Positions 1 through 8,132 of a stretch of 10,821 nt of DNA are shown piece by piece. Source of the stretch: Candidatus Saganbacteria bacterium (GTDB taxonomy: Bacteria > Margulisbacteria > WOR-1 > O2-12-FULL-45-9 > XYB2-FULL-48-7); NCBI GenBank assembly GCA_020051815.1, contig JAGVQF010000017.1:1-10821 (forward strand), in the 5' to 3' direction. The translations under genes and the position numbers were made by a program. The notes under the pieces were generated by a model. It was given only the letters and a program-made list of their open reading frames with translations. It was not told the origin of the DNA and made no database searches. Positions within the stretch are counted from its first letter, which is position 1. Each line of letters opens with the position of its first letter.

Positions 1-1
1 C

Positions 2-1087
2 AAAAAGCAGACCCCCTCGATCATTTTTATGGACGAAGTCGACGCGGTCGGCCGCCAGCGCGGCGCCGGCCTGGGCGGCGGCCACGACGAGAGGGAACAG
101 ACGCTCAACCAACTTTTAGTCGAGATGGACGGCTTTGATCCGAAGCAGAATATTATCGTCATCGCGGCCACCAATCGGCCCGACATTCTCGACCCGGCGC
201 TTTTGCGCCCGGGACGTTTTGACCGACAGGTTGTCCTCGACAAGCCCGACCTCAAAGGGCGCGAGGCGATCCTCAACATCCATGCCCGCGGGAAACCCCT
301 GGCCAAGGATGCCGACCTAAGAGTTGTCGCCCAGCGCACGCCGGGCTTTACCGGCGCCGATCTCGAAAATGTCTTAAACGAAGCGGCGATCTTGGCGGCC
401 AGGGTTGAGAAAAAAGAAGTGACGATGGAGGAGCTGGAGGAAGCGGTTGATCGCGTGGTGGCCGGTCCGGAAAAACGAAGCCGAGTCATTTCCGACAAGG
501 AGAAGCAGATGGTCGCCTATCACGAGGTCGGCCACGCCGTGCTCTCCAGGGTCCTGCCCAATGCCGACAATCCCCACAAGATCTCGATCCTGCCGCGCGG
601 CATGGCGCTGGGCTACACGCTGCAACTGCCGCTCGAGGACAAATATCTGGTCACCCGCAGCCAGGCGCTCGACCAGATCACCGTCATGATGGGCGGCCGG
701 GTGGCGGAAGAGATGATCTTTAACGAGATGACCTCGGGCGCGCACAACGACTTTGAGCGGGCGACGGCGCTGGCCAAACGCATGGTGACCGAATTCGGCA
801 TGAGTGCCCTGGGGCCGCGGACTTACGGCCGCAAGGACCGGCAGATCTTCCTCGGCCGCGACATCGCCGAAATGAAGGATTACAGCGAGCAGACCGCCGA
901 CTCGATCGACAGAGAAATTGAAAAGATCATTAACGATTCATATGCCCGGGCAAAGACGATCCTCTTAAAGAACCGCCCTATGATCGAAGAGATCGCCAAG
1001 GTCCTGATCGAAAAAGAGACGCTTGAGAATTCCACACTGGAAAATCTCCTGAAGGACCTGCCCAAAGAAGCTCTGCCGGCGCGGTGA
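2..1087 (+). CDS. ftsH: ATP-dependent zinc metalloprotease FtsH (5' partial)
   Basis: FtsH is a membrane-anchored AAA+ protease that forms hexamers, unfolds substrates with ATP and degrades damaged membrane proteins and short-lived regulators. The window opens in the middle of the ATPase domain, and the frame runs in from the edge ([12 protein letters not shown]). The membrane segments and Walker A are therefore outside. Visible parts are Walker B ([10 protein letters not shown]), the region [20 protein letters not shown], the sensor and arginine-finger segment ([20 protein letters not shown]), the lid, and the M41 peptidase domain. The zinc motif HEVGH is encoded at 521-535, and the third ligand Asp at 749-751 lies in HNDFERAT. 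The second residue of the HExxH spacer is Val where Ala is usual. The C-terminal helical tail looks complete. The next gene starts 8 bases after this stop, so the two are probably co-transcribed. Identification is secure. Confidence 0.98.
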   Translation, partial: KKQTPSIIFMDEVDAVGRQRGAGLGGGHDEREQTLNQLLVEMDGFDPKQNIIVIAATNRPDILDPALLRPGRFDRQVVLDKPDLKGREAILNIHARGKPLAKDADLRVVAQRTPGFTGADLENVLNEAAILAARVEKKEVTMEELEEAVDRVVAGPEKRSRVISDKEKQMVAYHEVGHAVLSRVLPNADNPHKISILPRGMALGYTLQLPLEDKYLVTRSQALDQITVMMGGRVAEEMIFNEMTSGAHNDFERATALAKRMVTEFGMSALGPRTYGRKDRQIFLGRDIAEMKDYSEQTADSIDREIEKIINDSYARAKTILLKNRPMIEEIAKVLIEKETLENSTLENLLKDLPKEALPAR

Positions 1088-1095
1088 GAGAATAA

Positions 1096-1974
1096 ATGAC
1101 AAAGATCATTGAATGTGTGCCGAATTTTTCCGAAGGCAGGGATGAAGCGATAATTGACGAGATAGTTGAGTCAATTAAGACGGCCAAGGTCGTCGACCTC
1201 CATTCCGATCCCGACCACAACCGATCCGTCGTCACGATGCTGGGTTCCCCCGAAGGTGTCCGGCAGGCCGCGGTTGATATGACGGAGAGGGCGATCCAGC
1301 TCCTCAACATCAACGAACACACCGGGATCCACCCCTATATCGGCACGGTTGATGTGATCCCTTTTATTCCGGTTAAGAACGCGACCATGAAAGACGCCAT
1401 TATGCTGGCCCATGAGGTCGGTAACGACCTGTGGCAAAAGTTCAAGCTGCCGGCTTATTTCTACGGCGAAGCGGCCAAAATTACCGAACGCAAGGATCTC
1501 CCCTATGTCAGGAAGGGCGGCTATCTCGCCCTGAAAGAAGAGCGCAAGGACCCCCGCCGCAAGCCGGATGTGGGGACCGGCCTGCACCAGAACGCCGGGG
1601 CGGTGGCCGTCGGCGCGCGTAATTTTCTCATCGCCTTTAACGTCAATCTCGACACGACTGAAGAAGACATTGCCATTTCGATCGCCAAGGCGATCCGCGA
1701 AAAGGACGGCGGCCTCCCCGGTGTGAGGGCGCTTGGCCTCTTTCTTGAGAGTCGAGATATTAGCCAGATCTCGATCAATATAACCGACCATATCGAAACT
1801 TCACTCAAGGTGGTTTACGATGAAGTTGTGAGCTGGGCCAAAGAATATAAGGTCAAAACACTGGAATCGGAGATCGTCGGGCTGATCCCCGCTTCGGCGG
1901 CGTTCCCCGGCATGAAAGAATATCTGAAATTGGGCTCGCTGGACAAAAGTAAGATATTAGACAATTATTTATGA
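1096..1974 (+). CDS. ftcD: Glutamate formimidoyltransferase (monofunctional FTCD N-terminal type)
   Basis: The predicted enzyme moves the formimino group of N-formimino-L-glutamate to tetrahydrofolate, the last step of one route of histidine breakdown and an entry to the one-carbon pool. The 292-residue protein opens with IIECVPNFSEGRD and continues with VDLHSDPDHNRSV, HTGIHPYIGTVDVIPFIPV, VGARNFLIAFNVNL and ISINITDH, all hallmarks of the two formiminotransferase subdomains. The His-rich HTGIHPYIG stretch corresponds to the family's active-site segment. There is no cyclodeaminase domain, so this is the single-function bacterial form. The start is the ATG at 1096; GGTGAG at 1083-1088 lies 7 bases upstream and overlaps the ftsH stop. 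Its own stop overlaps the valS ATG in the sequence ATGA, which implies translational coupling. No other histidine-degradation gene is nearby, so the pathway context is unclear. Family assignment is firm; the cellular role is less so. Confidence 0.93.
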   Translation: MTKIIECVPNFSEGRDEAIIDEIVESIKTAKVVDLHSDPDHNRSVVTMLGSPEGVRQAAVDMTERAIQLLNINEHTGIHPYIGTVDVIPFIPVKNATMKDAIMLAHEVGNDLWQKFKLPAYFYGEAAKITERKDLPYVRKGGYLALKEERKDPRRKPDVGTGLHQNAGAVAVGARNFLIAFNVNLDTTEEDIAISIAKAIREKDGGLPGVRALGLFLESRDISQISINITDHIETSLKVVYDEVVSWAKEYKVKTLESEIVGLIPASAAFPGMKEYLKLGSLDKSKILDNYL

Positions 1975-4619
1975 CCGAAGAACTGGCCAAGGTCTACAAT
2001 CCCGCCGAAGTCGAGCAGAAATGGTATAAATACTGGGAAGAGAGCGGTTTTTTTAAACCTAACCAACCAACTAACAAACTAACAGACAAACCAACCTTCA
2101 CCATTGTCATTCCGCCGCCGAATATCACCGGCTCCCTTCACATGGGCCACGCGCTCAATAACTCGATCCAGGACCTGCTTATCCGTTACAAGCGGATGCA
2201 GGGCTTTCAGGCCCTGTGGGTGCCGGGGACCGACCACGCCGGGATCGCCACGCAGAACGTGGTCGAGCGTGAGCTGAAGAAAGAGGGGAAGACCAAGGAC
2301 GACCTCGGCCGGGAAAAATTCATCGAGCGGATCTGGGACTGGAAAAAGGAATACGGCGGCCGGATCACGCAGCAGCTGCGGCGCCTGGGCGCCTCCTGCG
2401 ACTGGTCGCGCGAGCGGTTCACGATGGACGAGGGTTTAAACCGCGCGGTCAAACGCCATTTCGTCCAGCTCTATAAAGAAGGGCTGATCTATCGCGGCAA
2501 ACGAATAATAAATTGGTGCCCGAAGGACCGGACGGCGATTTCGGATATTGAAGTCACGCATGAGACGAAGAAGGGTTCGCTTTGGTTTATCAGGTATCCA
2601 GGCATCGAGGGATCAAGGGATCAAGGCATTATTGTTGCCACGACCAGGCCGGAGACGATGCTGGGCGACACCGCGATCGCCGTCAATCCCAAGGACGAGC
2701 GCTATAAGCACATGTGGGGGAAGACGGTCGAGCTGCCGCTGGTTGGCCGGCATATCCCGATCGTCAAAGATGATTTTGTCGAACAAACTTTTGGCACCGG
2801 CGCGGTCAAAGTCACTCCGGCGCACGATCCCAACGATTATGAGATCGGGACGCGGCACAACCTGCCGATGATAAATATCCTCACGCCCGATGGAAAAATT
2901 ACTCTCAAGGAACTTACGGAACAAAGGGAGAAGGATGGAGTAGCAGGGATCGAGGGAATGGATAGGTTCAAGGCGCGTGAGGAAATAGTCAAACGGCTGG
3001 AAGAGCAGGGATTATTGGTCAAAGTTGAAGATTACGAGACCTCGATCGGCCACTGCTACCGCTGTAACACGGTCATCGAGCCGTATCTCTCGGACCAGTG
3101 GTTCGTCAAGATCAAACCTTTGGCAGAGCAAGCCATCGCGGCCGTGGAAGAGGGGAAGATCAAGCTGATCCCCGAACGCTGGAACAAGCTCTACCTGCAA
3201 TGGATGACCAACCTGCGCGACTGGTGCATCTCCCGGCAGCTTTGGTGGGGGCATCAGATCCCGGCCTGGTATCGCGGTGAAGAAATTTTCGTTGGCGAAG
3301 AGGCGCCCAAAGGCGATGGCTGGCAACAGGACCCGGATGTCTTTGATACCTGGTTTTCGTCGGCGCTCTGGCCGTTCTCGGTCTTCGGTTGGCCGGAAGA
3401 GACGGAAGACCTTAAGAAGTTCTACCCGACCGATGTCCTGGTCACCAGCTACGACATCATCTTTTTCTGGGTGGCGCGCATGATCATGGCCGGCCTGCAC
3501 TTTATGAAGGATGTGCCATTCCGCACGGTTTATTTTAACGCCCTGGTCAAAGACATCCATGGCAAGAAGATGAGCAAGTCGTGGGGCAACGTGATCGACC
3601 CGCTCGAAGTGATCGACAAGGCCGGGGCGGACGCCCTGCGCTTTACCTTTATCGCCCTGATCGCCGGGCAGGGGCAGGACGTCAAATTATCTGAAGACAA
3701 GATCACCGAAGCGAGGAATTTTGCTAACAAAATTTGGAATGTAAGTCGTTTTGTTTTGATGGGAGCCGGAAACCGCGACGTTCAGTCGCAGGTTTCCGGA
3801 GAGCTGGAACTTGCCGATCGCTGGATACTCTCCCGCCTGAATCAAACGATCAAGAAGGTCACTAAAGATATCGACTCATACGAGTTCGGCGAAGCGGCCA
3901 AACTGCTCTACGACTTTATCTGGGGCGAGTTTTGCGACTGGTATGTTGAGATCGCCAAGATCAGATTATACGGTCAGGACGAAAAGGCGAAGGCGGCGGT
4001 TCAGAACGTTTTGTTGGAAGTTCTCGAAAAGACGCTGAAGCTCCTGCATCCTTTTATGCCGTTCATCACGGAAGAGATATGGTCGCGAGTCGCGGGTCGC
4101 GAGTCAAAAACAATTATGCTTGAGGCGTGGCCGGAGGCGGATGAGAAGATGATCGACCCGGCGGCGGAAGACGAGATGGAGCACTTGATGGAAGCGGTGA
4201 GGGCGGTGCGCAACATTCGCGCCGAGTTTAACGTCCCCCACGGCAGTGAGATCGAAGTGACGGTCGTGTCAAAGAGAAAGATCAACGATCGTTATCTCAA
4301 AACGCTGACAAAAATAGGAAAACTTTCTTTCGTCGAGAAGCTCGATAAGAAGCCCGCTCAATCGGCCTCGGCGGTCGCTTCCGGCATGGAGATCTATGTC
4401 GCGCTGGCCGGCCTGGTCGATCCGGAGAAGGAAACTGCCCGGCTGACGAAAGAGAAAGAGAAGCTCGAGGGTGAGCTGAAAAAGATCAGCGCCCGCCTGG
4501 CGGACGGCAACTTCCTCTCCCGCGCGAAGCCGGAATCGGTCGAGAATGAAAAAGTCCGGCAGCAAGAGTTCTCGACGAAAGTAAAAATGCTTGAGGAGCG
4601 ATTGGCCAGTCTAGGCTGA
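1971..4619 (+). CDS. valS: Valine--tRNA ligase
   Basis: This class I aminoacyl-tRNA synthetase attaches valine to tRNA-Val in the cytoplasm and edits mischarged threonine. At 882 residues it has the usual bacterial length. The HIGH-type motif is HMGH at residues 57-60 after PPPNITGSL. The CP1 editing domain shows ATTRPETMLGDTA and GTGAVKVTPAHDPNDYE. The KMSKS loop is at residues 533-537. ADRWILSRLNQTI begins the anticodon-binding helical domain, and the C-terminus is the Lys/Glu-rich coiled-coil arm typical of ValRS (LTKEKEKLEGELKKISARL). The ATG overlaps the ftcD stop by four bases with no clear ribosome binding site of its own, so translation is probably coupled. Four short DNA repeats are embedded in frame, at about residues 31-42, 208-219, 599-610 and 704-712; they are listed separately. 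All catalytic motifs are intact, so the gene should be functional. Confidence 0.99.
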   Translation: MTEELAKVYNPAEVEQKWYKYWEESGFFKPNQPTNKLTDKPTFTIVIPPPNITGSLHMGHALNNSIQDLLIRYKRMQGFQALWVPGTDHAGIATQNVVERELKKEGKTKDDLGREKFIERIWDWKKEYGGRITQQLRRLGASCDWSRERFTMDEGLNRAVKRHFVQLYKEGLIYRGKRIINWCPKDRTAISDIEVTHETKKGSLWFIRYPGIEGSRDQGIIVATTRPETMLGDTAIAVNPKDERYKHMWGKTVELPLVGRHIPIVKDDFVEQTFGTGAVKVTPAHDPNDYEIGTRHNLPMINILTPDGKITLKELTEQREKDGVAGIEGMDRFKAREEIVKRLEEQGLLVKVEDYETSIGHCYRCNTVIEPYLSDQWFVKIKPLAEQAIAAVEEGKIKLIPERWNKLYLQWMTNLRDWCISRQLWWGHQIPAWYRGEEIFVGEEAPKGDGWQQDPDVFDTWFSSALWPFSVFGWPEETEDLKKFYPTDVLVTSYDIIFFWVARMIMAGLHFMKDVPFRTVYFNALVKDIHGKKMSKSWGNVIDPLEVIDKAGADALRFTFIALIAGQGQDVKLSEDKITEARNFANKIWNVSRFVLMGAGNRDVQSQVSGELELADRWILSRLNQTIKKVTKDIDSYEFGEAAKLLYDFIWGEFCDWYVEIAKIRLYGQDEKAKAAVQNVLLEVLEKTLKLLHPFMPFITEEIWSRVAGRESKTIMLEAWPEADEKMIDPAAEDEMEHLMEAVRAVRNIRAEFNVPHGSEIEVTVVSKRKINDRYLKTLTKIGKLSFVEKLDKKPAQSASAVASGMEIYVALAGLVDPEKETARLTKEKEKLEGELKKISARLADGNFLSRAKPESVENEKVRQQEFSTKVKMLEERLASLG
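2061..2096 (+). repeat. In-frame octamer-like repeat in valS, AAC-rich
   Basis: In 8-base phase the units read AACCAACC, AACTAACA, AACTAACA, GACAAACC and then a partial AACC; the two central units are identical. The repeat codes for the polar stretch NQPTNKLTDKPT between the N-terminal helix and the PPPNITG motif of ValRS, a segment that varies in length and sequence in the family. Base use (almost only A and C on this strand) contrasts sharply with flanking codons. Origin by tandem slippage or insertion is inferred. Confidence 0.6.
2594..2625 (+). repeat. In-frame octamer repeat in valS, GNATCNAG units
   Basis: Four consecutive 8-base units read GTATCCAG, GCATCGAG, GGATCAAG and GGATCAAG, all fitting GNATCNAG. 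They code for YPGIEGSRDQG just before ATTRPETMLGD in the editing domain. Other ValRS proteins have a short, variable turn here (of the type RYPLxDGSG before the conserved ATTRPET), so the array occupies a tolerant loop. A lone unit of the same type, GGATCGAG, occurs again at 2947-2954 in the same gene. Confidence 0.55.
3766..3799 (+). repeat. In-frame imperfect palindrome in valS
   Basis: The left arm is CCGGAAACC followed by GCGAC, then a 5-base loop GTTCA, then GTCGC, one unpaired A, and GGTTTCCGG. This gives 14 base pairs with a single bulge. It codes for part of AGNRDVQSQVSGE, between VSRFVLM and LADRWILSRLN, a linker whose sequence varies widely in ValRS. Both arms are perfect apart from the bulge, which is hard to explain by codon choice alone. 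It resembles in principle the palindromic elements found inside Rickettsia genes. It is not a terminator, because it lies in the middle of an open frame and no T-run follows. Confidence 0.7.
4082..4106 (+). repeat. In-frame heptamer array in valS, GTCGCGR units
   Basis: Three 7-base units, GTCGCGA, GTCGCGG and GTCGCGA, are followed by the partial unit GTCA. The array codes for SRVAGRES between FITEEIW and KTIMLEAWP, the place where other ValRS proteins have a variable LPxxGES-like loop. The unit differs by one base (G for A at position 4) from the array at 8133-8164 outside genes, so both belong to one family with consensus GTCRCGR. Confidence 0.7.
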
Positions 4620-5435
4620 TTAGTTTTTCTTCTCTTCCCGGCTCAAGACGATCGGTTCGGTGATCTTTCTCACCCTCTTGATTTCTAGCGCCTTGCCCGT
4701 CTTTTCATCGATCTTCAAGACCACAGCGTTAAACAGCCCCGGGCCGTAATCGGTCGGCTCGAATTTTTCCGGCAGTTGGGTCACAAACCTTTTTATGATC
4801 TGTTCTTTGCTCATGCCGATGATCGAGTCGGCCGCGCCGACCATGCCGACATCGGAGATAAAGGCGGCGCCGCCGGCCATGAGGCGCTCGTCGGCGGTCA
4901 TGACGTGGGTGTGCGTGCCGAGCACGGCCGAAACTCTGCCGTCAAGATAGAACCCAAGGGCGCATTTTTCCGAGGTGGCCTCGGCGTGAACATCGACAAT
5001 AATTATTTTTGCCTGTTCTTTGAGCTTTGGTATGAGTTTATCGGCGGCTTGAAAAGGACAGTCGAGGCACTGCATAAAGACGCGTCCCAAGAGATTCACG
5101 ATAGCGACTTTTGTCCCCTTAACATCCACGATCAGATGATCCCGGCCGGGGGCGCCCGGCGGAAAGTTGGCCGGCCGGACAAGTTTGTCGAAACTGTCGA
5201 TCTTCTGGATTAGTTCCTTTTTCTCAAAGAGATGGTTGCCCATCGTCATGGCGTCGATCTCGAGCTCCAACAGTTCGTGGTAGATCTTTTCGGTGATGCT
5301 GTAGCCGTGCGCCGAGTTCTCGGCGTTGGCGATCGTCAGGTCGATCGCGTACTCCTTTTTGAGCTCCGGCAGGAGCAGTTTGACGACCGCTCGGCCGTAA
5401 GCGCCGACAATGTCCCCGATGAAGAGGATGTTCAT
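4620..5435 (-). CDS. ymdB: YmdB-family metallophosphoesterase (2',3'-cyclic-nucleotide phosphodiesterase)
   Basis: This is a cytoplasmic calcineurin-like phosphoesterase of the TIGR00282/YmdB type. The Bacillus subtilis member hydrolyses 2',3'-cyclic nucleotides and affects biofilm and motility decisions, partly through RNase Y. The 271-residue length is normal. Metal-binding residues are in GDIVG (Asp8), NAEN (Glu39, Asn40), MGNH (Asn67, His68), [10 protein letters not shown] (His150) and GTHTHV (His175, His177). After MGNH the usual Trp-Asp is replaced by Leu-Phe-Glu, outside the metal ligands. The ATG overlaps the rny stop in ATGA, so translation is likely coupled; the rny-ymdB pair is a conserved arrangement. 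At the other end its TAA directly abuts the valS TGA on the opposite strand. Family assignment is firm; the physiological role here is inferred from homologues. Confidence 0.94.
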   Translation of the reverse strand: MNILFIGDIVGAYGRAVVKLLLPELKKEYAIDLTIANAENSAHGYSITEKIYHELLELEIDAMTMGNHLFEKKELIQKIDSFDKLVRPANFPPGAPGRDHLIVDVKGTKVAIVNLLGRVFMQCLDCPFQAADKLIPKLKEQAKIIIVDVHAEATSEKCALGFYLDGRVSAVLGTHTHVMTADERLMAGGAAFISDVGMVGAADSIIGMSKEQIIKRFVTQLPEKFEPTDYGPGLFNAVVLKIDEKTGKALEIKRVRKITEPIVLSREEKKN

Positions 5436-6979
5436 TTGGCGATATCGCTCGAGCGGGTCTCCCTGATCACCGTCACCCTGATCTCACCAGGATATTCGAG
5501 CTCCGCTTCGATCTTTTTGGCGATATCGTGGGCGAGCTTGGGCGCCATGGCGTCATCGATCCGCTCCGGCTGGACCATGACCCGGATCTCACGGCCGGCG
5601 GAGATGGCGTAAACTTTTTCCACGCCTTCAAACGATTTGGCGACGGTCTCCAATTTTTCCAGCCGCTTGACGTAGGCCTCGAGGCTGTCGCGGCGGGCGC
5701 CCGGCCTAGCGCTCGATATCGCGTCGCAGACCTGGACGATGACGGCCTCAACCGTCTTTGTCTCCACATCGCCGTGATGGGCTTCCATGGCGTGCAGGAC
5801 CTCCGGCGACTCGCCGGCTTTTTCGGCGAAGGTCACGCCGAGGCGCACGTGCGTCCCTTCCACATCCTGGTCGATAGCTTTCCCCAGGTCGTGGAGCAGG
5901 GCGGCGCGCTTGGCCAGGTTGACGTTGACGCCGAGCTCGGCGGCCAGCATGCCGGCCAGGTGGGCCATTTCAACCGAATGCTGGAGCACGTTCTGTCCGT
6001 AGGAAGTCCGGTAATGCAGGCGGCCGAGCAGCTGGATAATGACCGGCGGCAGTCCGTGAACGCCGGTCTCCAGCGCCGCTTTTTCACCGTGGTCCCACAT
6101 GGCGGCCTTGAGCTCGCCCTTGGATTTCTCGAACATTTCTTCGACCCGGGCCGGATGGATCCGGCCGTCGGCGATCAGCTTTTGCAGAGTAAGGCGGGCC
6201 GTCTCGCGGCGCAGGGGATCAAAGCTTGAGAGAATGACCGCTTCGGGCGTGTCGTCGACGATCAGGTCGACCCCGGTGGCGGTTTCAAACGCCCGGATAT
6301 TGCGGCCTTCGCGGCCGATGATGCGGCCCTTCATGTCGTCGCTGGGGAGCTCGACCATCGAGGTTGTTGTTTCCACCACGTGATCGACGGCGCAGCGCTG
6401 GATGGCCGTAGCCAAGATCTCCCGGGCGCGCTTGTCGGACTCTTTCCTGATCTCTTCTTCATTGGCTTTTATTTTTTTGGACGCCTCGATCGCCAGCTCT
6501 TTGTCGAGCCGGGCCAATAACTCCTTTTTGGCGTCTTCCTGCGAGAGAGCGGCGACTTTTTCCAGCTCGATAACGAGCTGCCCTTTTATCTTTTCCAGAG
6601 TATCCCGGAGCTTTAGGAATTCTTCTTCGGCTTTTTTTACCAGCTTTTCGCGGTTCTCGATGTTCTTTTCCTTGTTTTCCAGATGGTCCTCGCGCGATTG
6701 CAGGCGCCGCTCCAGCGCCGTCAACTCGCCCTTTCTTTCTTTGCTGTCGCGCTCCAACTCGGCCTTTAGCCTGATCGCTTCGTCCCTGGCCTCGAGCAGG
6801 GCCTCCTTCTTGACCCTTTCTGTGTCTTTTTTGGCGTCTTCTAAGATGCGCTTGGCCGATTCTTGCGCGATCCTGACCTTTTGTTCCGCTAACTGTCTTC
6901 GGATGACAAGATAAGCCACCGCCAGCCCGAAGACCACGAGCGCCGCGATGACAAGATATATCAATGAGTTCATGTCCAT
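5432..6979 (-). CDS. rny: Ribonuclease Y
   Basis: RNase Y is a membrane-bound endoribonuclease that starts mRNA decay and some RNA processing. The 515-residue protein has the complete architecture. One N-terminal transmembrane helix spans about residues 5-26. A long charged coiled coil covers about 30-200. The KH domain carries [12 protein letters not shown] at 218-229. The HD domain has metal and catalytic residues at His334 ([11 protein letters not shown]) and His363-Asp364 ([10 protein letters not shown]). VQCD-type and AMEAHHGD motifs follow. The ATG at 6979 is chosen because AAAGGAG at 6988-6994 sits 8 bases upstream; a second Met two codons in is possible. The gene lies 91 bases below recA, and that gap holds a hairpin repeat. 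The last four bases overlap ymdB. Confidence 0.98.
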   Translation of the reverse strand: MDMNSLIYLVIAALVVFGLAVAYLVIRRQLAEQKVRIAQESAKRILEDAKKDTERVKKEALLEARDEAIRLKAELERDSKERKGELTALERRLQSREDHLENKEKNIENREKLVKKAEEEFLKLRDTLEKIKGQLVIELEKVAALSQEDAKKELLARLDKELAIEASKKIKANEEEIRKESDKRAREILATAIQRCAVDHVVETTTSMVELPSDDMKGRIIGREGRNIRAFETATGVDLIVDDTPEAVILSSFDPLRRETARLTLQKLIADGRIHPARVEEMFEKSKGELKAAMWDHGEKAALETGVHGLPPVIIQLLGRLHYRTSYGQNVLQHSVEMAHLAGMLAAELGVNVNLAKRAALLHDLGKAIDQDVEGTHVRLGVTFAEKAGESPEVLHAMEAHHGDVETKTVEAVIVQVCDAISSARPGARRDSLEAYVKRLEKLETVAKSFEGVEKVYAISAGREIRVMVQPERIDDAMAPKLAHDIAKKIEAELEYPGEIRVTVIRETRSSDIAK

Positions 6980-6987
6980 TTTAGAAT

Positions 6988-6994
6988 CTCCTTT
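6988..6994 (-). promoter_or_regulatory. Ribosome binding site of rny
   Basis: AAAGGAG on the minus strand lies 8 bases before the ATG at 6979 and fixes the rny start. It lies only one base from the conserved end of the hairpin repeat, so a folded repeat could affect access to it. Confidence 0.75.
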
Positions 6995-6995
6995 C

Positions 6996-7050
6996 GGCCC
7001 TCACCCGCTGGGTTAAACCTTCCCCCCTCTCCCAGAGGGAGAGGGAGAGG
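6996..7050. repeat. REP-like hairpin element, copy A (5' of rny)
   Basis: The element has a constant block GGCCCTCACCCGC at 6996-7008, an 18-base spacer, and then a hairpin: arm CCCTCTCCC, 3-base loop AGA, arm GGGAGAGGG, followed by extra GAG-rich sequence. It matches copy B at 8685-8737 with identical spacing (31 bases from the first base of the constant block to the shared CTCTCCC segment). It fills most of the recA-rny gap. The hairpin has a 9-bp GC-rich stem but no T-run on either side, so it is unlikely to be an intrinsic terminator. Similar CCCTCTCCC/GGGAGAGGG repeats are known from many genomes as REP-like elements; I cannot confirm the family here. Confidence 0.8.
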
Positions 7051-7070
7051 GATGGGATTGAGGGCAGTTA

Positions 7071-8111
7071 TTAAATCTGCGCGGCAGCGATCGCTTTTCT
7101 TATCTCACCCTCGATCTTATTGGCGATCTTGCCGTTATCCTTCAAATACTTGATCGCGCCGTCAAAACCCTGGCCCAGTTTTTCGCCGCCGTAGTTGAAC
7201 CATGAGCCGCTTTTCTCGATGATGTTGAGGTTGACCCCCTGGTCGATGATATCGGCCTCGCGCAGGACGCCGACGCCGTGGATCAGCACAAAGGTCGCTT
7301 CACGGAAGGGTGGGGCGACTTTGTTCTTGACGACCTTGACCTTGACGCGGGTGCCGATGATCTTGTCGTTCTCCTTGATCTTTTCCCCGGCGCGCACGTC
7401 GAGGCGGACCGAAGAGTAGAACTTGAGCGCCCGGCCGCCCGGCGTCGTCTCCGGATTGCCGAACATGATGCCGATCTTTTCGCGCAGCTGGTTGATAAAG
7501 ATCATGACGGTCTTCGATTTCGAGATGACCGCGGTCAGCTTGCGCAGGGCCTGCGACATCAGGCGGGCCTGCAGGCCCATCACGGAATCGCCCATCTCGC
7601 CCTCAACCTCGGCTTTGGGCACCAGCGCCGCCACCGAATCGATCACGATCATGTCGATCGCGCCGGAGCGGATCAGGGTCTCCGCGATCTCGAGCGCCTG
7701 CTCGCCGTAATCCGGCTGTGAGATCAGGAGATTCTCGACGTCAACGCCCAGCTTGCGGGCATAACTCGGGTCCATCGAATGCTCGGCGTCGATAAAGGCC
7801 GCCGTGCCGCCGCGCCTTTGGGCCTCGGCGATGGCGTGGAGAGAAACCGTCGTCTTGCCGCCGCCTTCAGGGCCGTAGATCTCGACCACTCTGCCTCTGG
7901 GCAAGCCGCCGACGCCCAGGGCCAGATCTATTGAGAGCACACCCGTCGGGATCGTTTCAACATTCAACTTTGTCGCTTCGCCCAGCTTCATGATCGAGCC
8001 CTTGCCGAAATTCTTTTCGATCTGGGCCATGGCCAGCCCCAGTGCCTTGGCCTTGTTTTCTCCAGTCCCCATAGTTTTTTCCGCTTTTTCTTCTCTGCCT
8101 AACGTTCTCAT
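7071..8111 (-). CDS. recA: Recombinase RecA
   Basis: RecA forms filaments on single-stranded DNA, drives strand exchange and, where LexA is present, triggers its self-cleavage. The 346-residue length is typical. The Walker A motif is GPEGGGKTT at residues 80-88, where most RecA proteins have GPESSGKTT; the fixed Gly, Lys and Thr are present. Walker B is [10 protein letters not shown]. The DNA-binding loops are in [20 protein letters not shown] and [34 protein letters not shown] follows, and the small C-terminal domain is intact. The start is the ATG at 8111 because AAGGAGGT lies 6 bases upstream. This gives about 13 residues before the internal Met of [20 protein letters not shown], where many RecA proteins begin. 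I see no inverted GAAC/GTTC pair of the usual SOS operator upstream. The gene follows thpR by 50 bases. Confidence 0.99.
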   Translation of the reverse strand: MRTLGREEKAEKTMGTGENKAKALGLAMAQIEKNFGKGSIMKLGEATKLNVETIPTGVLSIDLALGVGGLPRGRVVEIYGPEGGGKTTVSLHAIAEAQRRGGTAAFIDAEHSMDPSYARKLGVDVENLLISQPDYGEQALEIAETLIRSGAIDMIVIDSVAALVPKAEVEGEMGDSVMGLQARLMSQALRKLTAVISKSKTVMIFINQLREKIGIMFGNPETTPGGRALKFYSSVRLDVRAGEKIKENDKIIGTRVKVKVVKNKVAPPFREATFVLIHGVGVLREADIIDQGVNLNIIEKSGSWFNYGGEKLGQGFDGAIKYLKDNGKIANKIEGEIRKAIAAAQI

Positions 8112-8117
8112 AACTTT

Positions 8118-8125
8118 ACCTCCTT
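8118..8125 (-). promoter_or_regulatory. Ribosome binding site of recA
   Basis: AAGGAGGT on the minus strand is a near-perfect anti-16S match 6 bases before the ATG at 8111. It decides for the longer N-terminus over the internal Met 13 codons downstream. Confidence 0.85.
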
Positions 8126-8132
8126 AAAATAA

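Noticed and set aside
521..535. HEVGH in FtsH as an inactivating change
   Set aside because: The HExxH zinc motif is complete; only the spacer residue differs from the common Ala, so activity should remain.
1171..1791. Long minus-strand open frame opposite the formimidoyltransferase
   Set aside because: It is antisense to a well-conserved gene, has no recognisable motif, and is a by-product of GC-rich codon use.
3717..3734. Palindrome AATTTTG-CTAA-CAAAATT in valS
   Set aside because: It encodes the conserved NFANKIW segment of ValRS and has a short A/T-rich stem, so it is explained by the protein sequence.
6402..6914. Long plus-strand open frame opposite rny (Ser/Phe-rich)
   Set aside because: It is the complement of the Lys/Glu-rich coiled coil of RNase Y, has no family likeness, and arises from codon bias.
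7020..7050. Hairpin between recA and rny as an intrinsic terminator
   Set aside because: Neither strand has a T-run after the stem, the downstream gene is co-oriented, and the same hairpin recurs before thpR, so a repeat element is the better reading.
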